This document shows, one piece after another, positions 43,865 to 52,523 of a DNA stretch of 64,000 bases. Position numbers and translations under genes: made by a program. Source of the stretch: Streptomyces vietnamensis (GTDB lineage: Bacteria > Actinomycetota > Actinomycetes > Streptomycetales > Streptomycetaceae); assembly GCF_000830005.1 (NCBI RefSeq), contig NZ_CP010407.1, positions 3,205,001 to 3,269,000 of the forward strand, read 5' to 3'. Every line of letters begins with the position of its first letter. Position 1 is the first letter of the stretch. The notes beneath the pieces are model-generated. The model made no database searches. It had not been told where the DNA came from and saw nothing but the letters and a program-made list of their open reading frames with translations.

Positions 43865-43977
43865 GCGACGGATTTACGCCGCGCGTCCTCGGTCGCGACG
43901 GATTTACACCGCGCGCCCCCAGCCGCGACGGATCTACGCCGCGCGCCCCAGTCACAACGGATTTACGCCGCGCCGCC
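43865..43977. repeat. 30-bp stop-codon-spanning tandem repeat, four copies
   Basis: Units GCGACGGATTTACGCCGCGCG start at 43865, 43895, 43925 and about 43954 (period 30, 30, 29). Each keeps TTA or CTA, the reverse of a stop codon, at the same place. The last copy is the real 3' end of the leftward drug exporter gene, whose TAA is at 43963-43965; the other three lie past that stop, toward the antitoxin gene. Confidence 0.9.
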
Positions 43978-45435
43978 CCCGGCCGCACGCAGCCGCGTCG
44001 CGACCCACGCCCCCACCGCCGCCACCCCTGCCATCGGCAGGAAGACCGCCGCGAAGGCGGCCGGGTGGGAGCCGGTGGTGGCGCCGGCGTCCATCGCGTG
44101 GCCCACCGCGCCGCCGCCGAGGGCCGCGAAGGCCGCGCCGCCGGCGGCGAGCAGCAGGACGTTGGAGAGGCCGTCGGAGATCTGGAGGGCGGCCGAGTTG
44201 GCGCCCACCTCCTCCGGGGCGGAGAGCTTCATCAGGATCACGCTCGTGGAGGCGATCACCACGCCCATGCCGAGGCAGCCGAAGCCCCAGGCCACCGCGA
44301 GCGTCCACACCGGCACCGAGGCGATGAGCACGCTGGGCGCGGTGGCGATCGCGAGCGCGACGAGGACCATGCCGAGGACGACGAGCCGCTCCCGGTACGG
44401 CTCCGTCCACGGCCGGGACTGGATCCAGGAACCGAGCGCCCAGGTGAGGCCGCCGGCGGCGAGGGAGAAGCCGGCCAGGGTGGGGCTGAGGCCGCGCTGG
44501 GAGACCAGCATCAGGGGGACGAAGGACTCGGCGGCGATGAAGGACCCGGCGGCGACGCCCCGGAGCAGGATGACGGAGGGCAGTCCGCGGGCGGCCCGGT
44601 AGGTGCCGCGCGGCAGCAGTCCGCGGACGGCGGGCACGAGGAGCGCGAGCCCGGCCGCGGCGGGCAGCAGGGACAGGACGCGCAGCTCCTGGCCGGCGTA
44701 CTGGAGGAGCGCCGCGCCGGCCGAGATGGAGAGGGCCAGCAGGATCCCGCGCCGGTCCCAGGGGACGGCGGGCGCGGACGGGTCGGCGGGGCCGGAGGCG
44801 GTGCGGCGTATCGCGGGGAGGGCGAGGGCCAGCGGGAAGACGACGAGGACGGGGATGCCGATGAAGACCCAGCGCCAGCCGAGGTGCTCGGTGACGGTTC
44901 CGGAGGCGAGGGGTCCGACGACGGAGGGGATGACCCAGGAGGCGGCGAAGGCGGCCATGATCGCGGGCCTGAGGTGTTCGGAGTAGGCGCGGCCGACGAC
45001 CACGTACAGGGCGACGATGACGAGGCCGCCGCCGAGCCCCTGCACGGCCCGGCCGAGGACGAACTGCCACATGGCACCGGCGGTCCCGGAGAGGAGCAGT
45101 CCGGCGGCGAAGGCGCTGATGCCGACGGTGAGGGACGCGAGCGGGCCTCTCCGGTCGGACCACTGGCCGGCCAGGACCATGCCGAAGAGGCTGGTGGTGA
45201 AGTACGCGGAGAAGGCGAAGGCGTAGAGGGGGATGCCGTCGAGCTCGCGGGCGGCGACGGGCATGGCGGTGCCGACGGCGGTCGCCTCGAAGGCGATGAG
45301 CAGGACGACGGAGACCATGCCGATGCTGAGCGCCCGGTGGGCCGGGTCGAGGACGGACCCCTTGGTGTCGCCGGGTGCGGCAGGGGGTCCGGGGGTGGGG
45401 GCGACGTCGGCGTCGCGGGGTTCGAGGGCGCTCAT
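43963..45435 (-). CDS. MFS drug exporter
   Basis: A 490-residue major facilitator with 12-14 spans. Motifs include GMVLAGQWSDRRGPLASLTV (loop 2-3, motif A) and LIAFEATAVGTAMPVAAREL (helix 1, motif D1 of DHA2-type exporters). It resembles the EmrB/QacA group. The hydrophilic N-terminus (40 residues) is typical. The C-terminal end (LRAAGGGAA) is part of the 30-bp repeat. It is a single-gene unit upstream of the antitoxin-doc pair. Confidence 0.9.
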   Translation of the reverse strand: MSALEPRDADVAPTPGPPAAPGDTKGSVLDPAHRALSIGMVSVVLLIAFEATAVGTAMPVAARELDGIPLYAFAFSAYFTTSLFGMVLAGQWSDRRGPLASLTVGISAFAAGLLLSGTAGAMWQFVLGRAVQGLGGGLVIVALYVVVGRAYSEHLRPAIMAAFAASWVIPSVVGPLASGTVTEHLGWRWVFIGIPVLVVFPLALALPAIRRTASGPADPSAPAVPWDRRGILLALSISAGAALLQYAGQELRVLSLLPAAAGLALLVPAVRGLLPRGTYRAARGLPSVILLRGVAAGSFIAAESFVPLMLVSQRGLSPTLAGFSLAAGGLTWALGSWIQSRPWTEPYRERLVVLGMVLVALAIATAPSVLIASVPVWTLAVAWGFGCLGMGVVIASTSVILMKLSAPEEVGANSAALQISDGLSNVLLLAAGGAAFAALGGGAVGHAMDAGATTGSHPAAFAAVFLPMAGVAAVGAWVATRLRAAGGGAA

Positions 45436-45616
45436 TCCCCCAGAGTAAGAGGTGATCGCGGGGTTGGCTCCTGTCAGGAGTCCCGCTCCTCCTCGACCTT
45501 CGGTCCTACGACCACGAGCGGATTGTTGCGGCGGTGTGGCAGTCGTATGGCGCGCCTCCCGGAACCCTTGAGCCCCTCCCGGCCCCCGCCCTACGGTCGT
45601 ACTCGTTGCACCGCAC

Positions 45617-45691
45617 GACCGTGTGCCCGAGTGGTTGAGGGGCTCGCCTGCAAAGCGAGTTACGCGGGTTCAATTCCCGCCACGGTCTCCA
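45617..45691 (+). tRNA. tRNA-Cys (anticodon GCA)
   Basis: A 75-nt tRNA. Acceptor GACCGTG pairs with CACGGTC; the discriminator is T (U73), the identity base of tRNA-Cys, and CCA is encoded. The anticodon arm is CTCGC-CTGCAAA-GCGAG (anticodon GCA) and the T arm is GCGGG-TTCAATT-CCCGC. It sits at the boundary with the kinase/type VII region. Confidence 0.92.
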
Positions 45692-45792
45692 AGCTCCTGG
45701 AGCCTGGATCCTGAAGCCTGTATCCAAACTTCTGGATCCAGGATCCAGGCTCCAAACTCCAGGCTCCAAACTCCAGGATCCAGGCTCCAAGC
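45692..45792. repeat. AT-richer CTCCAA/GGATCC repeat tract after tRNA-Cys
   Basis: About 100 bp made of degenerate copies of CTCCAAACTCCAGG and GGATCCAGG-type words, directly after the tRNA CCA. Words occur on both strands (CCTGGATCC and GGATCCAGG), so it can form imperfect hairpins. It may terminate the tRNA transcript. Its base composition is unlike the neighbours. Confidence 0.8.
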
Positions 45793-45846
45793 GATCTTCC
45801 TCATAGGATCTTCACAACGCGCCGCACGGTGTGCCACAGTCCGCGC

Positions 45847-46233
45847 ATGCACCCTCAAGCCGGACGCAGACTCGGCGTCCTCATCGGCGTGGGCCTCGCC
45901 TGCGGCCTGCTGCCCGGCATCACCCTGGCCGGTACGGAGACCCTGGACACGGTCCAGTCCGTCCTGATGGCGACCATCGTCATGGTGGTCCTCACCCAGC
46001 TGATCTTCATCGGCCCCTCGGGCCGCGCCCCGCTCCCCGCCCTCCTGGTCTTCGGCCTCGCCGGCTTCGCCCAGGACGCCCTGATCTGGTGGCTGCTCTC
46101 CTGGCTGGGCCCGAAGATCTCCCACCTGCACGTCGACGGCCTCGCGACGATCCTCCTCGCGGCCCTGATCACCCGCGCGACGACCCTGCTCCTGTCCCAG
46201 CTGTCCCCGGCCGCCGAGACGGCCGAGGACTGA
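45847..46233 (+). CDS. Small integral membrane protein of unknown function
   Basis: A 128-residue protein with four hydrophobic segments (LGVLIGVGLACGLLPGITLA at 9-28; VLMATIVMVVLTQLIFIG; PALLVFGLAGFAQDALIWW; LATILLAALITRATTLLL). The pattern resembles four-span phage-holin-like (PF04020-type) membrane proteins, but I am not sure of it. The ATG at 45847 follows GCGCGC without a strong ribosome site. A single-gene unit. Confidence 0.65.
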   Translation: MHPQAGRRLGVLIGVGLACGLLPGITLAGTETLDTVQSVLMATIVMVVLTQLIFIGPSGRAPLPALLVFGLAGFAQDALIWWLLSWLGPKISHLHVDGLATILLAALITRATTLLLSQLSPAAETAED

Positions 46234-46568
46234 GCACCGCCCACCGCTCCCCGCGCCCTCAGGGCAGCAGCTTCTCCGGCACGGTGGTCGTTCCGGCTTC
46301 GCCCCAGCAAGCTCCGCGCCCGGGGGCGAACCGCAACCCTGGTCCCCGAGCGTCCGTTCGAGCGCTTCCCGCAAGGAAAAGCCGCCGGTTCGAGCTCACC
46401 ACCGCGTGCGCAGGTCCACTTCACCTTCGCAACTCGGACAGCCCGGACGTCCTCGCCCCCCGACCGGCCGCAGGGGACAGCTCCCGGCCACGGCCCCGCT
46501 CCCCCGCCTCGATAGGCTCGTCCCGCCCCCGTCGTCACGGGGCGCCGGAACGACGGGGGGACGTACAC
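46234..46568. other. Intergenic region upstream of the kinase operon
   Basis: About 335 bp without a supportable gene. It holds the promoter of the kinase operon. I see no repeat, RNA structure or mobile-element remnant that I can defend. The end contains GGGGGGACGTACAC, the ribosome site for the pseudokinase GTG. Confidence 0.4.
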
Positions 46569-47504
46569 GTGGAGCAGTCGCGCACGCGGGAGGAATCCGC
46601 GCGCCGGATCGGCCCGTACCGGCTGATCACCCGCCTCGACCCGCCGAGCCCCGCCGTTCCCTGCCGTCGGTTCATCGCCCGTACGCAGGACGGCGGGCGT
46701 ACGGTCCTGTTGAGCGCCCCCCTGCCCGGCGCCGACCCGGCCCGCTTCGCCGCGGAGGCCGACGCCGCCCGCCGCCTCCTCGGCCCCTGGATCGCCCCGG
46801 TGACGGACCTGGCGGACCTGGCGAATCCGGCGGACCCGACCGTCCCCGGCGAGACGCCCTGGTACGCGACCCCGTACGTCCCCGCCCTCCCCCTCCCCGT
46901 CGCCCTCGCCGTCCACGGCGGCCCGCTGCCCGAACCGACCGTACGGGCCGTGGGCGCCGCCCTCGCCGAGGCGCTCGCCGCCGCGCACGCGCAGGGCCTC
47001 ACGCACGCCGGGGTCTCCCCCGCCGCGGCCCTGCTCACGGCCGACGGCCCCCGGCTGACCTGCTTCGGGGCGGTACGGGCGGCCTGCGCCGACGGGGAGG
47101 CCCGCACCGGCCTGCCGGGCCTCGACCCGGGCGCGCTCGCCCCCGAGCAGGCGTCGGGCGGCCGGCCACGCCCGCCGGGTGACGTCTTCGCGCTCGGCGC
47201 GGTCCTCGCGTACGCCGCCACCGGTCACACGGTCCCCGAACGTGACGAACTCCCGCCCGCCCTGCGGCCGATCGTCTCCGCCTGCCTGGCCCGCGACCCG
47301 GCGGACCGCCCGACCGCCGCCGCCCTGATGACGGCCCTGGCGCCGCCGACCACGCACGGGACGGTCCTGAACTCGGCCGGCACCCTGCTCGCCCCCGGCT
47401 GGCTGCCGGGGAGGGTGGTGGCGGCGCTGGCCCGCCAGTCCTCGGAACTCCTGGCGGCCGAACTCCCCACCGACACCTCATCCGACACCTCCTCCCGGAC
47501 CTGA
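46569..47504 (+). CDS. Pseudokinase, degenerate Ser/Thr kinase fold protein
   Basis: A 311-residue protein related to the kinase that follows it (shared PLPEPTVRA(V/L)GAALA and APEQASG-like segments) but with key residues lost. The VAxK lysine is absent (RTVLLSAPLPGAD), the catalytic loop HRDLKPSN is replaced by LTHAGVSPAAALL and DFG by LTCFGAVRA. There is no transmembrane segment. The start GTG at 46569 follows GGGGGG. It probably binds or regulates the active kinases; it lies 8 bp before the first of them. Confidence 0.85.
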   Translation: MEQSRTREESARRIGPYRLITRLDPPSPAVPCRRFIARTQDGGRTVLLSAPLPGADPARFAAEADAARRLLGPWIAPVTDLADLANPADPTVPGETPWYATPYVPALPLPVALAVHGGPLPEPTVRAVGAALAEALAAAHAQGLTHAGVSPAAALLTADGPRLTCFGAVRAACADGEARTGLPGLDPGALAPEQASGGRPRPPGDVFALGAVLAYAATGHTVPERDELPPALRPIVSACLARDPADRPTAAALMTALAPPTTHGTVLNSAGTLLAPGWLPGRVVAALARQSSELLAAELPTDTSSDTSSRT

Positions 47505-47512
47505 CTGACCTC

Positions 47513-49681
47513 ATGCTGTCGCCCCTGACCCACGACGACCCGGCCACCGTCGCCACGTACCGTCTCCTCGCCCGCCTCGGCTCCGGCGGCATGGGCACGG
47601 TGTATCTGGCGCGCACCCCCGGCGGCCGTACGGTCGCCCTGAAAACGGTGCACGCCCGGCTCGCGACGGACCCCGCCTTCCGTACCCGCTTCCGCCTGGA
47701 GACGGACGCGGCGCGGATCATCGGCGCGCGGCACGGCGCGGCGGTCGTCGACGCGGACCCGCTGGCCGAGACGCCGTGGCTGGCCACCGAGTACGTCCTC
47801 GGCCCGCCGCTCGACGAGGCCGTCGCCCTCGGCGGCCCGCTCCCCGAACCGACCGTCCGCGCCCTCGGCGCCGCGCTCGCCGGGGCCCTCGCGCAACTGC
47901 ACTCCTCGGACGTGGTCCACCGCGACCTGAAGCCCTCGAACGTCCTCGTCACCGCGTACGGCCCGAAGATCATCGACTTCGGCATCGCCCGCGCGGCCGG
48001 CGACGACCACCTCACCCGTACGGGAGCGGCGGCCGGCACGCCCGCCTTCATGTCGCCGGAGCAGGCGAGCGGCGAGGAACACACCCCGGCGGGCGACGTG
48101 TTCGCCCTGGCCGGCGTCCTCGTCTTCGCCGCCACCGGCCACGGCCCCTTCGGCAAGGGCTCCCCGGCGGACCTCCTCTACCGCGTGCGCTACGCGGAAC
48201 CGGACCTGACGGGCGTACCGGAGCCCCTCATCCCCCTCCTGACGGCCTGCCTGTCCAAGGACCCGGCCGCCCGCCCCACCACCCGCACCCTGATGGACCA
48301 CCTCCACGACGGGCACGGCGACTTCGCGGACCACCTGCCGCCGCTGCTCCTGGCCGACATCGCCCGCCGGGCCACGGACGTCTGGCTGCACGCGCCCCAC
48401 CGGTTGCCGGCGCCGACGGGCGCCGCCGTGGCCGAGACCGTTCCGAGCACCCCGCTCTCTCGTCGCCGCCTGCTCTCGGCGGGCGGAGGAGCCCTCCTCG
48501 GCGTGGCGGCGGCGGGCGGCGGGGTGTGGGCGTGGCTGGGCTCGCGGGACGGCGATGCCAACCCGCCCGCTGCCGGCCCGACGGCGATCCCCGCGACGAC
48601 CGCCTCGGACGGGGCGCCGGCGGCGCTGTGGCGTGGGGAGTCCCTGGACCGCGAGGAGAAGACCACCCAGCTCCTCGCCGGGGACGTCGTGGGAGTCGCG
48701 CAGACGGGCTCCTACCGCGCCTTCGACACGCGCAACGGCAAGGTCCTCTGGGACGACGTGATCGTGTTCGAGCCCCAGCAGATGACCAGCGACGGCAGAT
48801 TCTTCTACGCCTCCACCGGCCCCACCGAGGGCCCCGGCGTCCTGCAGATCCGGACGCTCGCACCCCGCACCGACAAGGAGGCGGCCCGGACCATCGAGAT
48901 CAAGGGCTTCGACGGCTCCTTCTTCGGCACGCGGCTCCTCACCGCCGCCGGCGGACGCCTCATCGCCGCCTCACGTGTCGGCCGACACACAGACCCCCTC
49001 GAGGAGCGGGAGCTCGGCTGGCACCTGCTCGCGATCGACCTGCGCACGGGCCGGGAGATCTGGCGCCAGGCGCATGCATGGGGCAACGTCCGGCCCTGGC
49101 TGTCCCGGATCGTCGGCGACCGGCTGGTGCTCGGCAAGAACAGCGACGACCTGGTGTCCTTCGACGTTCAGGCGAGGGATCTACGCACCGGTCGCCAGTT
49201 GTGGCGGCGGAGCGTCCCGCTGCAGGAGTCCATGTTCTTCAAGCCCGGTCAGCTCATCACTGACGACCGGCACCTCTACCTCGGCGGTGACCGCCTCCGG
49301 GCGCTGCGCCTCAGCGACGGCGGTGTCGCCTGGGAGTACGGCAGCGGCTCCGCCTACGGGATCCCCGCCGTCTCGGACGGTCTCGTCCACGCGAACGAGG
49401 CCGGCCGCGGGCTCGTGACCGTCACCGCCGACAGGGGCGCCAAGCGCTGGGAGGAGAAAGCGTCCGGCCGCAGCCTGACCCCGGACCTCCGCGTGGTCCC
49501 GGTGGTGGGGCCGAAGTACGTGTACGCACCCGTCCTGGGTGGCCTGAGCGCGGTCGACCGCGTGACCCACCGCTCGGCCTGGGTCTTCCCGGCGGAGGCC
49601 AGCCGGTACGTCGTGGACAACTCCCGGACCCGGATCATCGGGGCCGGGGCGTCGTCCGTCGTGGCCTTCCCCTTCGCCTGA
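47513..49681 (+). CDS. Transmembrane Ser/Thr protein kinase with PQQ-like sensor domain
   Basis: A 722-residue kinase. The cytoplasmic kinase domain (residues ~15-280) has GSGGMGTVYLAR, Lys44 in VALKTV, VVHRDLKPSNVLV, IIDFGIARA and PAFMSPEQAS, so it looks active. A membrane span follows at ~324-345 (GGGALLGVAAAGGGVWAWLG), preceded by SRRRLLS, a Tat-like motif. The C-terminal ~370 residues are PQQ/beta-propeller-like repeats (FDTRNGKVLWDD, IDLRTGREIWRQA, RDLRTGRQLWRR), probably a ligand-binding outer domain. Confidence 0.9.
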   Translation: MLSPLTHDDPATVATYRLLARLGSGGMGTVYLARTPGGRTVALKTVHARLATDPAFRTRFRLETDAARIIGARHGAAVVDADPLAETPWLATEYVLGPPLDEAVALGGPLPEPTVRALGAALAGALAQLHSSDVVHRDLKPSNVLVTAYGPKIIDFGIARAAGDDHLTRTGAAAGTPAFMSPEQASGEEHTPAGDVFALAGVLVFAATGHGPFGKGSPADLLYRVRYAEPDLTGVPEPLIPLLTACLSKDPAARPTTRTLMDHLHDGHGDFADHLPPLLLADIARRATDVWLHAPHRLPAPTGAAVAETVPSTPLSRRRLLSAGGGALLGVAAAGGGVWAWLGSRDGDANPPAAGPTAIPATTASDGAPAALWRGESLDREEKTTQLLAGDVVGVAQTGSYRAFDTRNGKVLWDDVIVFEPQQMTSDGRFFYASTGPTEGPGVLQIRTLAPRTDKEAARTIEIKGFDGSFFGTRLLTAAGGRLIAASRVGRHTDPLEERELGWHLLAIDLRTGREIWRQAHAWGNVRPWLSRIVGDRLVLGKNSDDLVSFDVQARDLRTGRQLWRRSVPLQESMFFKPGQLITDDRHLYLGGDRLRALRLSDGGVAWEYGSGSAYGIPAVSDGLVHANEAGRGLVTVTADRGAKRWEEKASGRSLTPDLRVVPVVGPKYVYAPVLGGLSAVDRVTHRSAWVFPAEASRYVVDNSRTRIIGAGASSVVAFPFA

Positions 49682-49733
49682 GCGACACCCCACCGCCAGA
49701 CCTCCGATCCACCACGAACCGGAAAGCAACCCC

Positions 49734-51845
49734 GTGACGACGACACAGCCCCTCGCCACCGGCGACCCGCTCCGGCTCGGCCCGTACCGGCTCCTCGGCG
49801 TCCTCGGCGAGGGCGGCATGGGCAAGGTGTACGTCGGCCGGGACGGCTCCGGTGCGCCCGCAGCCGTCAAGGTCCTGCGCCCCGAACTCGCCCACGACCA
49901 GCACCTCGCGCAGCGGTTCGTCCGCGAGGCCGACATGGCGCGGGCCGTCACCAGCAAGGGCGTTGCACGGGTCCTCGGCGCGCAGACCGAGGGCGGGCGG
50001 CCGTGGATCGCGGCCGAGTTCCTCGCCGGTCCGACGCTCGACGAGGCCGTCCGCACGTACGGCCCGATGGACGCACCGACGGTCCGCGCCCTCGCCGCCC
50101 AACTCGCACGCACCCTGCACGACATCCACGTGGCGGGTCTGGTCCACCGCGACCTCAAGCCCGCGAACATCGTGCTCACCTCCACCGGCCCCCGGATCAT
50201 CGACTTCGGCATCGCGCGCCCCGAGCACGGCCTCACGCTCACGACGACAGGACAGATCCCGGTCACGCCGGGCTACGGAGCCCCCGAGCAGGTCCTCGGG
50301 CAGCGCGTCGGACCGGCCTCGGACGTCTTCTCGCTCGGCGCGGTCCTCGCGTACGCGGCGAGCGGCCGGCGCGCCTTCGACGGCGCGCACGTGGCGGCGG
50401 TCCAGTACGAGGTCGTGCACGGCACCCCGGACCTGAGCCTGGTGCCGCCGGAGCTCCAGCAACTGATCGGCCCGTGCTTGTCGAAAGACCCGGCGTTCCG
50501 CCCGGCGCCCCCGCAGGTGGCGGAGGCCTTCGCCCCGCCGAAGGGTGCCGACCGCGCGTGGCGCAAGGGACCGCTGGCGGAGGACATCAAGCGGCGCGAG
50601 ACAGCCACGAAACGTCTGGTGGCGCCCGCCGACACCGTTGTACCCGCCTCCTCCACCCCGTCCCGCCGCCGCTTCCTCACCATGACGGCGGTCGGAGTGG
50701 CCGTGCTCGGCGCGGGCGGCGGGGCCGGAGCCTGGTGGCTGAACCGGGAGAAGTCCCCGACCGCCGATGTGCCGCCGGCCGTCGCGGCCCCCGAGGCGGC
50801 CTTCGTCTCCCTCATCGACAGCGAACCGGACAAAGCACCGGAGCCGCTGTGGGGTCCCCTCGACGTCATCGCGCCAAGCGGGCACCTCCCGCTGCCGGTA
50901 CGGGACGTGCTGATCGTGCAGGCGAAGACGGGCGACCTGCTCGCCCTGTCCGTCACGGACGGCAAGGAGCGGTGGCGGGCCAAGGACACCGACGCGGCTG
51001 CCGGATTCGTCTCCGTCGCCGACCGGCTCGTCGTCGGCGTCGACGAAAAGGGCGTCCTGAACTCGTTCGTAGCCTCCACCGGCAAGCCCGTCTGGCAGAC
51101 CCAGTCCGACGTCGACTACGTCCTCGCGGCGGACGGCACCCATGTCTACCTGGTGACGAAGGACAACGAGCTGCGCGCCGTCGACGCCTGGACGCTCAAG
51201 ACCTCTTGGGCCCGCCCGATGGCGTCCCCGCGCTCCCCGAGCGGCCCCGCGAAGGCGGCAACGGGCGGGAAGCGGCTCGTGATCCACGGTCGGGACGGCC
51301 ACGTCGAGGTCCTCGACACCACGACGGCCGAGACCGTGTGGAAGCTCAAAGGCCAAGGCACGCACGGACAGGCCCCCTCGATCAGCGGCAACACCGTCTA
51401 CCTCGGCGGCCCCGGTCTGATGGCCAGGCGTCTCGACGACGGAGGCTTCCTGTGGAAGGAGGAGTCCAGAAACTTCGGCAACCCGCAGCTGGGCTGGGCC
51501 AGCCCCACCGCCGACGGCGAGTTCGTCGTGGCCGTCGACGGCTACGTGGCCTACCGGTTCGGCAGCGTCGCCGATACCGGCCGCTCGAGCACAGAGTGGA
51601 TGCTGGTCATGGGCGAGATGGGAAGTACGACCGGCACCCTCACCGCCCCCGCGGTGGAAGGCATGACGGTCTGGCTGCCCGAACCGGATGACAGCGCCGT
51701 CCGGGTGGTGAACAAGACCACCCACAAGAAGCTCTTCACCGTGACCATGAAGCGCGAGGGTCCCTACCAGCTCGTCAGCGACGCCCACCGCGTCTTCATC
51801 GCACGCGGCGGAAGGATCGCGGCCATGCCGGTCTACGGCGAGTGA
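49734..51845 (+). CDS. Transmembrane Ser/Thr protein kinase with PQQ-like sensor domain (second)
   Basis: A 703-residue paralogue of the preceding kinase. GEGGMGKVYVGR, AAVKVLRPE, LVHRDLKPANIVL, IIDFGIARP and PGYGAPEQVLG are present, so it looks active. A membrane span (VGVAVLGAGGGAGAWWL) follows SRRRFLT at residues 310-316. The outer part has PQQ-like repeats (ALSVTDGKERWRAKD, FVASTGKPVWQTQ, VLDTTTAETVWKLK). The GTG at 49734 follows GGAAAGCAAC. The operon ends here, 12 bp from the convergent lipoprotein gene. Confidence 0.9.
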   Translation: MTTTQPLATGDPLRLGPYRLLGVLGEGGMGKVYVGRDGSGAPAAVKVLRPELAHDQHLAQRFVREADMARAVTSKGVARVLGAQTEGGRPWIAAEFLAGPTLDEAVRTYGPMDAPTVRALAAQLARTLHDIHVAGLVHRDLKPANIVLTSTGPRIIDFGIARPEHGLTLTTTGQIPVTPGYGAPEQVLGQRVGPASDVFSLGAVLAYAASGRRAFDGAHVAAVQYEVVHGTPDLSLVPPELQQLIGPCLSKDPAFRPAPPQVAEAFAPPKGADRAWRKGPLAEDIKRRETATKRLVAPADTVVPASSTPSRRRFLTMTAVGVAVLGAGGGAGAWWLNREKSPTADVPPAVAAPEAAFVSLIDSEPDKAPEPLWGPLDVIAPSGHLPLPVRDVLIVQAKTGDLLALSVTDGKERWRAKDTDAAAGFVSVADRLVVGVDEKGVLNSFVASTGKPVWQTQSDVDYVLAADGTHVYLVTKDNELRAVDAWTLKTSWARPMASPRSPSGPAKAATGGKRLVIHGRDGHVEVLDTTTAETVWKLKGQGTHGQAPSISGNTVYLGGPGLMARRLDDGGFLWKEESRNFGNPQLGWASPTADGEFVVAVDGYVAYRFGSVADTGRSSTEWMLVMGEMGSTTGTLTAPAVEGMTVWLPEPDDSAVRVVNKTTHKKLFTVTMKREGPYQLVSDAHRVFIARGGRIAAMPVYGE

Positions 51846-51857
51846 GGGACCCCGTCC

Positions 51858-52511
51858 CTACGACCGCGCCTTCGCCGGCACGCCCTCGACCAGCCGGGTG
51901 TCCCCGCACCCCAACGCGCCCGCGACCTGCCGAGCCGCCGCATTGGCAAGAACGATCTGTTCGTCCCTGACGCCGGCGTGATCGGCCTCGTTCTCGTCCG
52001 CCCGCTCCAGCTCCGCGTCGAGGACGATCGCATGGGCCGGCGCCGGCATCCGGCAGGTGAAGTAGATCGAGGCGTAGAGGTCGGACGAGGTCGCGAGGCG
52101 ACCCGTGGAGTAGGCCGTCACGAGGTCCTTCGAGGCGTCGCTCCCGGGGACGGCGAGGGCCTCCCTGAGGGTGATGCTCAGGACGTTCTTCTCGTCCCCG
52201 GCCGTCTCCAGGGTGCAGAACGGGATGCCCGTCATGCGCTTCTTGCCGCTCTGCGGCGTCCGCGCGGCCTTCCGCAGCTCGCTGACGACCCTGTCCGGCT
52301 CGGACCGGTCGCCCGTCAGCCGGACGCCCTTGCCCTCGATGGCCTCCAGAGCCGGGGCCACACCGGGCCCCTTGGCGAATCCACCGCAGACCTCCGTGGC
52401 GGCCTGCCCCTTGGCGGCGGTGTCGTCGTCGGTTCCCTTCGCACAGCCGGTCGCCGCCAGCGCGAGGGCGGCGACCGGAAGCACGATCCTGTGGACTGTG
52501 GTGGTGCGCAT
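51858..52511 (-). CDS. Lipoprotein, last gene of the type VII-like operon
   Basis: A 217-residue lipoprotein. The signal peptide ends in the lipobox LAATGCAKG, with Cys at residue 23. The mature protein shares AT(E)ACGGFAKGPG(V), YFTCRMPAPAHAIV and LANAAARQVAGALGCGDT with the next gene, so the two are paralogues. I do not know the function; the family looks like a DUF3558-type secreted lipoprotein. Its position at the end of the operon ties it to the T7-like proteins. Confidence 0.82.
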   Translation of the reverse strand: MRTTTVHRIVLPVAALALAATGCAKGTDDDTAAKGQAATEVCGGFAKGPGVAPALEAIEGKGVRLTGDRSEPDRVVSELRKAARTPQSGKKRMTGIPFCTLETAGDEKNVLSITLREALAVPGSDASKDLVTAYSTGRLATSSDLYASIYFTCRMPAPAHAIVLDAELERADENEADHAGVRDEQIVLANAAARQVAGALGCGDTRLVEGVPAKARS

Positions 52512-52523
52512 GGAACGACTCTC

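Noticed and set aside
45617..45792. tRNA-Cys as an active integration site
   Set aside because: No integrase or recombinase gene and no second copy of the tRNA 3' end was seen in the window; kept only as a weak boundary hypothesis.
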